The notes under the pieces are model-generated. The model had not been told where the DNA came from and did not search any database. It saw only the letters and a program-made list of their open reading frames with translations. Positions 32,107 through 44,400 of a stretch of 64,000 bases of DNA are shown piece by piece. The stretch covers positions 73,006,634 to 73,070,633 of the forward strand of contig CM066997.1 of the NCBI GenBank assembly GCA_033977485.1, read 5' to 3'. Position numbers and translations under genes: made by a program. Each line of letters opens with the position of its first letter. Within the stretch, counting starts at the first letter, position 1. The stretch is from Hydrangea macrophylla (taxonomy: Eukaryota > Streptophyta > Magnoliopsida > Cornales > Hydrangeaceae).

Positions 32107-34454
32107 AGGGAAGATCTTCCTTGAGGAGGAGGAGGAACCAAGAGAAAAAATATTGGGGGATTTTGAGAGGAGTTTAGGAGAACTTTTGGAAGAAGAACAT
32201 TTGGGTAGAAGAGAGAACATTGGGAGGAGAGTTTAAAGAAGAGCTTGGAAGACCTTCAAAATAGAGAAGTTTGAGGATAGTTGGAGGTGATACTCTACTC
32301 TTGTTAGTTTTCTTTTATGGATTTAGAGCATTTGCTCTCTTAGTTTCCTTGATTTCATTTCCTCTTTTTTTTGTTTATACTTTTCTCTTGAGATTCTTGG
32401 AGATCTTCAATATCTCTCTTGAAAGCTCTTGAGTTTGATCTTTTGAATCTCATGTAAGCTTATGCTTCACATGGGAGTCAAATTTTGATCATCACTTCAC
32501 TTTGTAAACAAATAGATGGATCCAAGTCCATATTCATGACTTGGATTCTCTAACTTGGAATTTCATGGGGTCTTCTCTATATCCTCTTGAAATTCATGAG
32601 CTAGTTCTTTGATTCTTCTTCTCTTTTTCTTGTTTATGTTCTTCTCTTGAGACTCTTGGGGATCTTCCATATCTCACTTGAATCTCATGAGTTTGATCTT
32701 TTAGTCTCATGTAAGTTTATGATTCACATGAGATTTAAAGTTGATCATCATTTTAGTAAGAACAAGTAGATGAATCCAAACCCCTACCATGGTTTGGGTC
32801 CTCTAAGCTTGAGTTTTCATGGAGTCTCCTTATATTCCTTGAAAATTCATGAGTTTTAGTCATGTCTTGATCTCCAATGACCATCAAATGGTAGGAGAAG
32901 TGGTTTGGTTTAAACCCAACTTCATGGTTTAATAGTTGGGGTTAACAAATAAAAGTTGAACTTGACAAATGAAAACAGTGAGTTCACAAACTGTTTTTGA
33001 TCAAAGGTTTTTGGTTCAAAATCTAACCGTTGGAATCAAGTGAAACCAACGGGAAAGTGTTTATAACTCAAAGTTCTACCACTATAATTTTAGTTTTAAA
33101 GAGATTTCATGTTTAAAATGGTTTGGTCATGAGTTTTGTGAAGTAACAACAATCTGTCCAGAGTTTCAGCACAGTGACATTCTTTTGAAATAAGTAAACC
33201 AATGCTTTAATAAATTGTTTGTGACCCAAAATAATTTTTTTAAGTAGATTAATGTGTTAGGAAGTCACCCTAGAAAGAACAAAGCATTTCTGATATTTTT
33301 GCTTTTTTTAAAAAATCAAACAATATCTCTGGACAGAGAGTTGTATATCTCTGAGTGATGTCTGGTGTTTGTTCTTTTCCCAGAGATCTAACCGTTGAAA
33401 CTTTGATTTTCTTTTTGATTTGGAAACTAGACTCATAGAGGCATCTTGTGTCCAAAATTCACTGACATCAAACCATGGGAAGCAGGCTTTTCTTTTTTTA
33501 AATTTCTGGTCTGCTCTCTGCAATTTTCAGAATTTTATGACACATTTGACCAACTTTGTAAATAATGGCCCAAATGATTCTTCTATGACTTAGGACTTAA
33601 ACCATATCTTAATAACGATTAATTAGGCTTAAAACCAGGGGCTAAGTGATCCAAATTAGTGAATAAATCCATGTCTTATCCTTGTTCATATTCATTCATG
33701 TACATTAATGCTTATAATTAGAACTAGTAATTGAATAAAGTTGGATTTCATGCTTGATAGGTTTAAGCTAGAAATTTAGGATTGTTATTTCTAATTTCAC
33801 ATCTTGTATATCATATGGACTAACATTTTGTTTTGTAGCATTATTAAGGTGTGATCTCTAGGACCCTCTTTAATTTATTTTAATTTCTTGATTTTATTGA
33901 TTTTTCAACCTCATGCGCGACACATTAGAATTAGGATCTTGCCTTATATGTATATGTGATTAGAGACTCTTTTTTAGAATTTTCTTTTGTTTGTATGCAT
34001 TGCACGTTTAATATCACTGCCGGATCCCGGGTAAGTTCTCTAGTTCCCTATTTGCGTATCATATTGCTTGCTACTTGAATTATGTGATTTTTGAATGATA
34101 TTTTATTAATTACAATTTTACACCCCTTTAGACATGCTTTTAAATGTATATCTATACGTATGTATTAGTTGAGGGCACAATTAATAATTCGATTAAAAGG
34201 ATGTCGAGTAGAGGCCTATCGCAAGATAGGATGAGAGAGGGTGTTTTATTCTGACGGGCTCCTTCCTCTCTCATTCCATAATCCCCGGACCTAGTTAATC
34301 TCTGGTTTCCAAAAGATCGGTTTGCTTTTAAATGGTTTCTTAATTTTCTTTTTAAAAATTAAGTGGCGACTCATTTGTTTTTGAATTTGATTTTGAGAAA
34401 GTATTTTAAAATAAAAAGCTGTGGGTAGAAAGAAAACCTGCGATATCCACAATC

Positions 34455-34472
34455 TGGCGACTCTTCTGGGGA
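34455..34472 (+). promoter_or_regulatory. Primer-binding site, left
   Basis: TGGCGACTCTTCTGGGGA three bases after the LTR end. This is the TGGCGACTCnnCTGGGGA type that I associate with Ogre/Tat elements (reported as tRNA-Arg). Confidence 0.8.
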
Positions 34473-35915
34473 TCGAACCCAGAATCTCTGGTTTCGCAGA
34501 CCAGGAATTCTGATTTTGGGTTTACTTGAGGATTATACTTGAAAAATATCCTTTTAATCGAATTAATTAATCTTTGTGTGCCTGTTGCATTTCACTTGCA
34601 TGTCCAGCCAGTCGATTGCACGGAACTATGACCTTGGAGGCTCGGGGCAACCCGGTCGGTCAAGTCATCATGGGACTGTGTGATCACCATTGATCTCGTA
34701 CCATGATTTGGTATATGAAGCATCCTATCGGATGTGTGTCAAGGGTCCCTTATTTGACCAAAACCCAGCCTTTGCATGATAGCTTCTATAGAACCTTTCA
34801 AGTCTTAGGGAATGAATCCTTGATTAGGGTTATGTGCTAGGGAGTGTTGTATGCCTGGAAAGGATTACTTGAGATGATGATGATACTTACTTGATATAGG
34901 ATGTGTAAACTCTTATTCACTTTTGAGGAATTCCTCTTCATGTCCCATGACATTTGGGAATATGTTAGATGTTGATTATACGATTACATCTCTTGTATCA
35001 TGTTTTGCTAAGCATCATTGGCCTTGTATGTATCCAAATTCATAAAAAAGTACGGTGATAATCCAATCATGTGATTCTTCTACCCAAAGAATTTTAAATC
35101 CATCTTTGAAAGCAAACGGATTTTTGCCATCTTTATTCCAAAAATTTTCAATCGCTTTTTTTTTTCAAAAAATCTTTGAAGTTCACTTTTTGATTAAAAC
35201 TCCAAACTAATCTTTGTTAAGGTATATTTTCACATGATCATCTTCTAAGGAAAAATCCAAAAAAATTTTGGGAATTGTTTTTGAAAAAAAATTCTCTTCA
35301 AATGAATTTTTAAGGATTTCAATCCAATCATCTTTATTGAGAAATGTTTTCACATCCTCATTTTTTTTTTAAATAAAATATTCAAAATCCTTGAGAATTG
35401 TTTTTGAAAGATCCCATCATTTAAAGAAATGTTTTTCAAATGAATTTTGAAAATTTTGAATACCAGACCTTTGAAAGGGTAACGAGGATCACAATGAAAA
35501 GAGGAATTGACGCACTTGACATGGGTGAAGATTTTATGTGTTTATGTGTTATGTGTTAGGATTAGGATTTTCTTTGCATTTGCATATAGAGTAGGCACAC
35601 ACACACACACACACACACGTGCATTTCATCCGTGTGCCATATGTGCGGTGCATGCATTTAGTTGCACCAAATCATCGAAGCATGAACGTGTTTATCACAT
35701 TAACCAATATCATTGCATACATGTAGCATACAAATCCACAACATTTTCCTTCCAATTAAGATCAAAATAATTCATCAAAATTCCTTACCTCCTGAAAATC
35801 GATTCTGCATGCGGGCCTTTTCATGTCGTGAACCTATAGAAAGAGTGGAACAACCAGATCCCCTAGCGAGGACACTTCTAACCTCTTGGGTTCGTCTTCT
35901 TGATTTTAGGAGAAC
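34473..35915 (+). other. Leader of the 13-kb element
   Basis: No long frame and no recognised motif apart from an AC microsatellite at 35598-35620 and T/A-rich stretches around 35150-35420. Confidence 0.5.
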
Positions 35916-36935
35916 ATGGACCATCATCTTGAGATTGATTCGCCAATGGCCTTAAGAGATTTGGAAGAGAGAGTGAACAAGCTGCAAGCCACTATTGAGC
36001 AACAGAACTTAAGGGTGAATCAATTGGAGAGGGTAACGCTTGAGCTCTATCAGTTACTCAAAAAGCAAGTGGGTTTGAATGAGGTAGTGATGAACAAATT
36101 GGAGAAGGAAATAATGGATCACCCGGCCGAGCACCAAAATCCACATCCAAGTCCAACCAATCACCAAAGCGCATGTCCAAATCCAACCTATCCCCAAAGT
36201 CCATATCCAAGCTCAACCATTCACCAAAGCCCATATCCATGCCCAATCCCAACAAACCAAAGAGTTATTCCAAACCCACATCTCAACCCAAAAGGCAACT
36301 CAAGTTCAAAGTCGAATTCGAAATTAAGCCGAGCTGGCAGGTCAAGAATATTCACCAACCTTGGCATGACATTATACATGGCCTTTGGTCACCTCATCAG
36401 GAGTGGTCACCTCAGTCCCCTGGATCCAAGGCCACCATCGAATCCCTTACCTCACAAATATAACCTATCCTTGTACTGCGCCTATCACCAAACTCAAGGC
36501 CACAATACCAATTCTTGCTCGAGACTCCGCCATGAGATCCAGGATCTCATTGATCAGAAAATCATCACTCCTCCGCCAAATCCACTGAGTTACCTTTGGC
36601 ATAATGATCATTACTTGCAAACTCTTCACTCTCCAACCTCTCAATCCCAGCCATCGCTGAGAACCCTCAAAGGATTTGCTACATCTATGTGTGCGCAACA
36701 ATCAACTGGCCCTGGCTCAATCAACAAATGTGGAAAAGGCATTGACAACACTTGGTATGAGTCCGATGAATACTGTCCTACTAAAAATTGGGCCATGGAT
36801 GCGGATGATATTTCTACACACATGTTGTTAGAGGAAGGCAAACCCGGAGTTTCAAATGATGATAGTGAAGTGATAGTGTTTGGAAGTACTATTGTTGAAG
36901 CAAATGTGGATGCTCTCGGGGACCCAATAAATTGA
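35916..36935 (+). CDS. Shortened Ogre/Tat-like Gag protein
   Basis: 339 residues. Residues ~12-66 are a likely coiled coil (LEERVNKLQATIEQQNLRV and following heptads). Residues ~73-125 are Pro/Asn/Ser-rich with imperfect repeats of HQSPYP and NPTYPQSPYP type. Residues ~143-215 match the region found in plant Ogre/Tat Gag: FTNLGMTLYMAF, LSPLDPRPPSNPLPHKY, a C-x2-H-x4-H-x4-C knuckle (CAYHQTQGHNTNSC, ~188-201) and LRHEIQDLIDQKI. The rest is acidic and unrecognised. The central capsid domain expected between coiled coil and knuckle is missing, and no protease or pol follows. Start: the first ATG. The frame is intact, so the protein could be made. A nucleic-acid-binding role is inference. Confidence 0.7.
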   Translation: MDHHLEIDSPMALRDLEERVNKLQATIEQQNLRVNQLERVTLELYQLLKKQVGLNEVVMNKLEKEIMDHPAEHQNPHPSPTNHQSACPNPTYPQSPYPSSTIHQSPYPCPIPTNQRVIPNPHLNPKGNSSSKSNSKLSRAGRSRIFTNLGMTLYMAFGHLIRSGHLSPLDPRPPSNPLPHKYNLSLYCAYHQTQGHNTNSCSRLRHEIQDLIDQKIITPPPNPLSYLWHNDHYLQTLHSPTSQSQPSLRTLKGFATSMCAQQSTGPGSINKCGKGIDNTWYESDEYCPTKNWAMDADDISTHMLLEEGKPGVSNDDSEVIVFGSTIVEANVDALGDPIN

Positions 36936-37469
36936 AAATCTTCTGTCACACTCCAATTGAGACCAGAGTCGAGTCATGTTGGAGTCAAATGTCAAGTCCA
37001 GTCAAGTCTTTGAGTAAGTCGGTTATCTAGTTTATTTTTCAAGTCTCTTTATCGAGTCAAGTGATGTATTCCTTTTCCCTACTAGTTGAATAAAATCTCA
37101 TTTCGCTTGATTTAATGTGCTAAGTCGTGAATGTATGGATCATTAAGCCAAAAAAAAAAAGAAGAAAAAAAATCAAAAATCACTTTTTCATACGATCATG
37201 GAAAATACTTGGTTAATAAATCTTTGCATTGAAAAGGATCCTCAAGTGATTAAAGCAAATTTTGTGCCAAAACCAAAGAGGAGTAATTGACTAGCTTTAC
37301 TTTAAGAATTTAAAGATGCTCTTGCTCAATTTTGAAAAGATAAACTTGGAACTTGAGGCTTGCTCACCATCCAAATACCAAGCCTAAAAGATGAGCCCAC
37401 AATCCAAATCCATAAACTTGGTCCTTGGTGGTAGCCAGATATTTTAAATGAACTTCTTCTTCCAAAATA

Positions 37470-37513
<44 letters not shown>

Positions 37514-38117
37514 AAAGAGCTCGCTAGGATGAAAACCCGAAAGGGCACCTAGGCAAAAGTTAGAGCAAAAAAAAAAAAGATGCGTGTTGATTTCAAAATC
37601 TGAATCCTAGCCAGTCAAAATCATGAAGAGAATAAGAGAGAGTGAGGTAGAGAAAAGAAAGGAAAAAGCAGAGAATAAATAAGATTGAGAATCCTTGAGC
37701 ACTTCAAAGTACATCATTGGTACATGAATTATCCCAAGGCTTTGTGTTATTCTCAACAAAGAAAAGAAATTGGAAATGAAAAGAGAGATTTGAACGTATC
37801 AATTAATTTTTTTTTGTGAGAGACTCAATGGATAAGTGATAAGTGGGCCTAAAACAATGCAGAAATATCTTTGAGAAAGATAAAGAGTGATTTGGAGGGC
37901 TGATATTACTTTGTGAGTATAATTAAAACACGATATATTATGAGAGTTGTAAAGATTGACTGGCTAGTGATAAGGTGAAAATAATCAACCGCCACAAAAC
38001 AAAAAAGGAAAAAAAAAAAAAAAAGGAAGAAAAGAGGAAAAGAAAAAATGCATAAAAGGGAGAAGTAGTTCACATTCCTGTCCAAAGGCTACCACAAGCA
38101 ACCCATTTCAGAAAGAG
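36936..38117 (+). other. Spacer after the Gag-like frame
   Basis: Non-coding. Contains clustered AGTCAAGTC/GAGTC motifs (36960-37070), a GA microsatellite (37470-37508) and A-rich stretches. No domain found. Confidence 0.5.
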
Positions 38118-39472
38118 TGATCGGGAGAGAACAAATCCTAATTATACGCCTTAACTCACATTTGTTAGTCATTTTTATCCTGTTTTTGTGTAGTTTTACT
38201 TTCTTTTCTATTTTCTGTCAGGTTTTAGAAGAAAACAAGTATATCAGGTTAAACAAGGTGAAAAGGCAGGAAGAAAGAAGCAGAAAAAGACACATCGCGC
38301 ACGCGGTCCGCGGGCGCGAAAACCCAGAAATCGCTCGCGCGATCCGCGCGCGCGACCCTCCCATTTACGCGCTCGCGCGGCCCGCTCGCGCGATCCGTAC
38401 AAAAAGCAGAGTTGCGTATTTCAGTATTCTGAAGAGTCCTGTGCAGACGAAATTGCTTGAAGACGTCCAGATTGCAAATAGCACCTGTTTTAATCCGTTT
38501 CGGGAGGAAAAAGCTTGGATAATCTCTTCTAAACTATATATATATCTAGTTTTTATGATTTTTGGGGTTACACACCTAGAGATTCATTCACATACATTCA
38601 TTGAAGGCAAGAGGAAAGGGAAGAGCAAGCTTGAAGGTTTCTAATGGCTTACATCAACTCCATCTTCATGCTTTCACCCATCATGAGCAACTAAACTCCT
38701 CATCTAGGGTTTCAATGAAACCCTAGTTATGTAAAGGGGGATTCTATGCTTTTCTATTTTAAGATTTTGTGTTTTGGGATAGGGATTGTATGTTGGTGGA
38801 TTTTATATAATCAGTTTTTAATGTTAATAATCAAGAGTATTTTGGATCTATTATTGTCTTAGATTTTTCCTTATGCTTATTGAACTCAATAGTCCTTGAT
38901 TTCTGTGATTGATAGGAGTATTTACATACAATGGTGCTTATATGATTGTGATGTTTACATCTTTTATAGTTCATGCTTAGGAAAGATGAGTCATGCTACA
39001 CCCTAATTATAGGTAGATGATTCATGTGAACCGTAGATGGATTATGTTTAGATTAAACTAACAATATCTTCTTGACGATACTATTGGGCTTGTAGCTACA
39101 ATAGATCATAACTATCCAAACATAGAACTTATAATAAGAAGTATAGACCCTCAATGCATAGTTAGTGGTGGATTTGTAATCCTAGATCTCATCTCCATAT
39201 ATTTAAACCAATTTTCAATTTCGCATTTAAGTTTACTTAGATTTAATTCTAGATCTTAATTCTAAAATTTCATAGTTTAAAGTAGTAGTGATAATAAAAA
39301 TCTAAATCAATTCAACTTCCGATTTTCTTATAACTAGATAGATTAGATTTTAGTAATTAAAGGATTAAAAGTTAACAATCTCTGTGGGTTTGACCTTTAC
39401 TTTCCACACTACAATCTTTTGAAAGTAGAGCATAAATAAGCATACTTTTATATCTTGATTCTGACAAGATCA
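38118..39472 (+). mobile_element. Solo LTR of the Athila-like family (diverged)
   Basis: 1,355 bp, TGATCGGGAGAG to GACAAGATCA, alignable with 9406-10763 throughout but clearly diverged. The palindrome cluster (38295-38396), TATA box (38535-38545) and 16-codon leader frame (38644-38694) are all in corresponding places. The flanks AAGAG (38113-38117) and GCACT (39473-39477) do not match, so there is no TSD. It lies within the 13-kb element. Confidence 0.88.
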
Positions 39473-39529
39473 GCACTCATGGGACCCAAATGAAAATATG
39501 GCTTGAAAAGCCCACAAATTCTTGAAGCC

Positions 39530-40500
39530 TTATTCCTTTAAGACCTCCAGCCTCAGATGAACTACGTTTTGACCTGATTCCCACTTGGGGATACATAGGC
39601 AGCCAGTGAGGTTCGGTCACAAACACTGTTGCACCACGTGAATTTCTCTTTCAAACCTCAGCCGAACTACTTTGGACCTGATTCCCACTTGGGGATAAGT
39701 AGGCGAACTTTCCAAGGTTCTCAGTCTATAACCATTCATAAACCAAAAGCATCACCCTTTGCACCTTTGGTTTCCTTCCTTCAGACTAGGGGCAAACTTG
39801 TGTTTGCCTGGAGCCATATATCTATTGCCAAACTAGGGGCAAACAAAGTTTGCCCATCAGCATTGGGTTTCCCGCTTTAGCCCACCATATTCACGATGAT
39901 TACCTCTAGGTTGGGAGTAAATGCACTGCAGGCATCCTGCACCATCATGTTCTCAAAACCATTAGATGAGCCTATTTACCCTTAAGACTAGGGGCAAACC
40001 TTGTCTGCCAAAAACCCTCTATGACAGTGGCAAGTTCTCAAGTAATTGAGTTTGTTTTGAAAGATTGAGATAGAGTGCCTTTCGTTCTATAAGCTAAAGC
40101 ATTATTTCGAAGCACATTCTAGATGGGCAAAGAATTTGCTAAATCAAAAAGGGGAAGTTTTCAAAGTTTAGATTTATCAGCAAAGCACTACCATTTGTTA
40201 GATGATGAATAAATGAAAGGTGAGATGATATATAAATTCACAATGAAAGCACATTGATTCATAATGAATGTAGAGTCTGAGTAAGTCATCTCGAGTAACT
40301 AGCTTTGTCAGGTATGTCCTCCTTTGATGAGTCAATAAATGGTCTCAAATATGTGGGTTTAAGATGATGAATAAAGATTTGAAAAGTCTTCATGAGCATC
40401 CCAAGAGCGATATGAGCAAAGGTTTCGAACACTATCACAACATAATGCTAAAGTGGCAATATAAGAAGAGTCCAAGACTAGGGGCAAAGGTGACTTCCCT
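39530..40500 (+). repeat. 3' region with repeated GACCTGATTCCCACTTGGGGA and ACTAGGGGCAAAC motifs
   Basis: Two copies of a motif ending TTCCCACTTGGGGATA (39570 and 39680 regions) and four of ACTAGGGGCAAA (near 39785, 39833, 39990 and 40474), some followed by the inverted GTTTGCC. I recall such motifs from the 3' untranslated part of Ogre-related elements. If so, this part is in plus orientation and should be followed by a plus-strand LTR, which is not there. Confidence 0.5.
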
Positions 40501-40604
40501 CTTTTGACAGAATTGATATGTTTCTTCCAAAGGTCCGCAGATACAGAAAATCATTCTTTCCAATCAGTTTTTGTTCAAATTCTTTAAGTCCGAGGAGACT
40601 CCCG

Positions 40605-40770
40605 AACATTGCGTTAGTCCTCAATGGCAGCATTGTCGGTGTTAGTCCTCAATGGCAACCTTGCGTTAGTCCTCAATGGCAGCATCATCTACATTAGTCC
40701 TCAATGGCAGCATAATTTGTGTTAGTCCTCAATGGCAACCTCGCATTCGCGTTGTTCCTCAATGATTCTT
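40605..40770 (+). repeat. Minisatellite, TTAGTCCTCAATGGCA units
   Basis: Five good copies and one decayed copy of a ~30-bp unit containing TTAGTCCTCAATGGCA. Confidence 0.88.
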
Positions 40771-40992
40771 TGAGTCTCATTCAAACTCCCGATTTTGAAA
40801 ATTCAAATTCTTCTTAGTCGAATTAACTCTAATGTTATAATTTGAAATTTTTGTGACTCCGACTTTGAAATTTGAAATTCTCTTTGAAAATTTGAATAGG
40901 TTCAAGTCAATTCGACTCCCAAATTTTGGAAATTTGAAAATTCTTTGAGTCTAATTGACTCCTGATCTATCCAAATATGGTTGCCCCATTTT

Positions 40993-41395
40993 TGGAAATA
41001 TAACAAATTTATATTCTCGGTCTTCGTAACAAATTTACGTCGATCCTCTGGTTGGGAGTGTAACATATTTACATTCTCGGTTTTTGCAACAAATTTGCGT
41101 CAACCCTCGTTTTGAGAATATAACAAATTTATATTCTCGGTCTTCGTAACAAATTTACGTCGATCCTCTGGTTGGGAGTGTAACATATTTACATTCTCGG
41201 TTTTCGCAATAAATTTGCGTCAACCTTCATTTTGAGAATATAATTGATTTATATTCTCGGTCTTCGTAACAAATTTGTGTCGATCCTCTGGTTGGGAGTG
41301 TAACATATTTACATTCTCAGTTTTCGCAACAAATTTGCGTCAATCCTCGTTTTGAGAATATAACAGATTTATATTCTCGATTCACGTAACAGATT
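40993..41395. repeat. Tandem repeat, 120-bp unit made of two ~60-bp halves
   Basis: About 3.4 copies of a 120-bp unit. Each half has the form AACAAATTTATATTCTCGG then CGTAACAAATTTACGTC or a close variant. The array ends directly at the point where the inverted arm homology begins (~41396). Confidence 0.85.
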
Positions 41396-41421
41396 TGCGA
41401 TACCAGAGATTCTGGGTTCGA

Positions 41422-41439
41422 TCCCCAGCAGAGTCGCCA
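41422..41439 (-). promoter_or_regulatory. Primer-binding site, right (inverted)
   Basis: On the minus strand TGGCGACTCTGCTGGGGA, three bases from the inner end of the right LTR. It is a mirror image of the left site with two base differences. Confidence 0.8.
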
Positions 41440-41442
41440 GAT

Positions 41443-44400
41443 TGTGGATATCGCAGGTTTTCTTTCTACCCATAGCTTTTTATTTTAAAATACTTTCTCA
41501 AAATCAAATTCAAAAACAAATGAGTCGCCACTTAATTTTTAAAAGGAAAATTAAGAAACCATTTAAAAGCAAACCGATCTTTTGGAAACCAGAGATTAAC
41601 TAGGTCCGGGGATTATGGAATGAGAGAGGAAGGAGCCAGTCAGAATAAAACACCCTCTCTCATCCTATCTTGCGATAGGCCTCTACTCGACATCCTTTTA
41701 ATCGAATTATTAATTTAAATGTGCCCTCAACTAATACATACGTATAGATATACATTTAAAAGCATGTCTAAAGGGGTGTAAAATTGTAATTAATAAAATA
41801 TCATTCAAAAATCACATAATTTAAGTAGCAAGCAATATGATACGCAAATAGGGAACTAGAGAACTTACCCGGGATCCGGCAGTGATATTAAACGTGCAAT
41901 GCATACAAACAAAAGAAAATTCTAAAAAAGAGTCTCTAATCACATATACATATAAGGCAAGATCCTAATTCTAATGTGTCGCGCATGAGGTTGAAAAATC
42001 AATAAAATCAAGAAATTAAAATAAATTAAAGAGGGTCCTAGAGATCACACCTTAATAACGCTACAAAACAAAATGTTAGTCCATATGATATACAAGATGT
42101 GAAATTAGAAATAACAATCCTAAATTTCTAGCTTAAACCTATCATGCATGAAATCCAACTTTATTCAATTACTAGTTCTAATTATAAGCATTAATGTACA
42201 TGAATGAATATGAACAAGGATAAGATATGGATTTATTCACTAATTTGGATCACTTAACCTCTGGTTTTAAGCCTAATTAATCGTTATTAAGATATGGTTT
42301 AAGCCCTAAGTCATAGAAGAATCATTTGGGCCATTATTTACAAAGTTGGTCAAATGTGTCATAAAATTCTGAAAATTGCAGAGAGCAGACCAGAAATTTA
42401 AAAAAAGAAAAGCCTGCTTCCCATGGTTTGATGTCAGTGAATTTTGGACACAAGATGCCTCTATGAGTCTAGTTTCCAAATCAAAAAGAAAATCAAAGTT
42501 TCAACGGTTAGATCTCTGGGAAAAGAACAAACACCAGACATCACTCAGAGATATACAACTCTCTGTCCAGAGATATTGTTTGATTTTTTAAAAATAGCAA
42601 AAATATCAGAAATGCTTTGTTCTTTCTAGGGTGACTTCCTAACACATTAATCTACTTAAAAAAATTATTTTGGGTCACAAACAATTTATTAAAGCATTGG
42701 TTTACTTATTTCAAAAGAATGTCACTGTGCTGAAACTCTGGACAGATTGTTGTTACTTCACAAAACTCATGACCAAACCATTTTAAACATGAAATCTCTT
42801 TAAAACTAAAATTACAGTGGTAGAACTTTGAGTTATAGACACTTTCCCGTTGGTTTCACTTGATTCCAACGGTTAGATTTCGAATCAAAAATCTTTGATC
42901 AAAAACAGTTTGTGAACTCACTATTTTCATTTGTCAAGTTCAACTTTTATTTGTTAACCCCAACTATTAAACCATGAAGTTGGGTTTAAACCAAACCACT
43001 TCTCCTACCATTTGATGGTCATTGGAGATCAAGACATGACTAAAACTCATGAATTTTCAAGGAATATAAGGAGACTCCATGAAAATTCAAGCTTAGAGGA
43101 CCCAAACCATGGTAGGGGTTTGGATTCATCTACTTGTTCTTACTAAAATGATAATCAACTTTAAATCTCACGTGAATCATAAACTTACATGAGACTAAAA
43201 GATCAAACTCATGAGATTCAAGTGAGATATGGAAGATCCCCAAGAGTCTCTAGAGAAGAACATAAACAAGAAAAAGAGAAGAAGAATCAAAGAACTAGCT
43301 CATGAATTTCAAGAGGATATAGAGAAGACCCCATGAAATTCCAAGTTAGAGAATCCAAGTCATGAATATGGACTTGGATCCATCTATTTGTTTACAAAGT
43401 GAAGTGATGATCAAACTTTGACTCCCATGTGAAGCATAAGCTTACATGAGATTCAAAAGATCAAACTCAAGAGCTTTCAAGAGAGATATTGAAGATCTCC
43501 AAGAATCTCAAGAGAAAAGTATAAACAAAAAAAAGAGGAAATGAAATCAAGGAAACTAAGAGAGCAAGTGCTCTAAATCCATAAAAGAAAACTAACAAGA
43601 GTAGAGTATCACCTCCAACTATCCTCAAACTTCTCTATTTTGAAGGTCTTCCAAGCTCTTCTTTAAACTCTCCTCCCAATGTTCTCTCTTCTACCCAAAT
43701 GTTCTTCTTCCAAAAGTTCTCCTAAACTCCTCTCAAAACCCCCCAATATTTTTTCTCTTGGTTCCTCCTCCTCCTCAAGGAAGATCCTCCCTCTTTTATA
43801 GACAAAAATTACCAAGTATTTTCAGTGAATTCGGAGTAAAAGACAGGTGTAATCATCCCATTTGGTGGTACAATACGTACTTCCTAAAATTAGACAGACT
43901 GCTGCCCAGGGCGGCATTCAAAAGTTATTCGCGGCAGTCCGTGGCTGCCGCCGCGGCAATCCGCGACTGCCGTCGCGGCATTTCGTGACTGCCGCGCGGT
44001 TCTCAGTGAGTGCCGCGCCAAATTATTGATTGCCGTATTTTCGTCAACCTTACTTTATCAGATTTTTGTTTTTATCTGCATACACATACGTGTTTTACCA
44101 CAAAATACGGACTTTAAAAGCAAACGGCAGTCAGAAAATGTCGGCGGCACTCACTGAGTGCCGGGCCGGCACTCACTGGATGCCGTGGCCGTTTTCTGTT
44201 GAACTTCCCTTTTTAGGTCTTTTCTTTCTTCCCTTTTTCTTAAAAAAACTTATTTTTGAAGATCTTTTCCAAAAATGGTGTTTTATACCTGAATTCTCCT
44301 AAATACCTGGTATTTTCTTCTTTCTGCAAAATTTATCGCGTTTGGAGAACTTTCTGAAGAGCTTGGAATACTTCGAATCTTTTCGGTCCTTATCATCATT

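Larger units (their letters stand above)
31407..34451 (+). repeat. Left inverted LTR of the 13-kb element
   Basis: 3,045 bp, TGTAGACACCCC to GATATCCACA. Palindrome cluster 31690-31975, TATA box 32099-32106. Frames of 76, 61 and 71 codons found in it reappear in the right arm in opposite orientation because the arms are inverted copies, not because they are genes. Confidence 0.88.

Noticed and set aside
31911..32141. A 76-residue frame found again almost unchanged at 43758-43988 (and 61- and 71-residue pairs nearby) as a possible conserved gene.
   Set aside because: The pairs lie at mirrored positions in the two inverted LTR arms. Identity follows from arm duplication, and the frames run opposite to LTR transcription.
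36465..36949. Minus-strand frames of 78 and 102 codons.
   Set aside because: They are antisense shadows of the Gag-like frame, which carries recognisable Ogre/Tat motifs.
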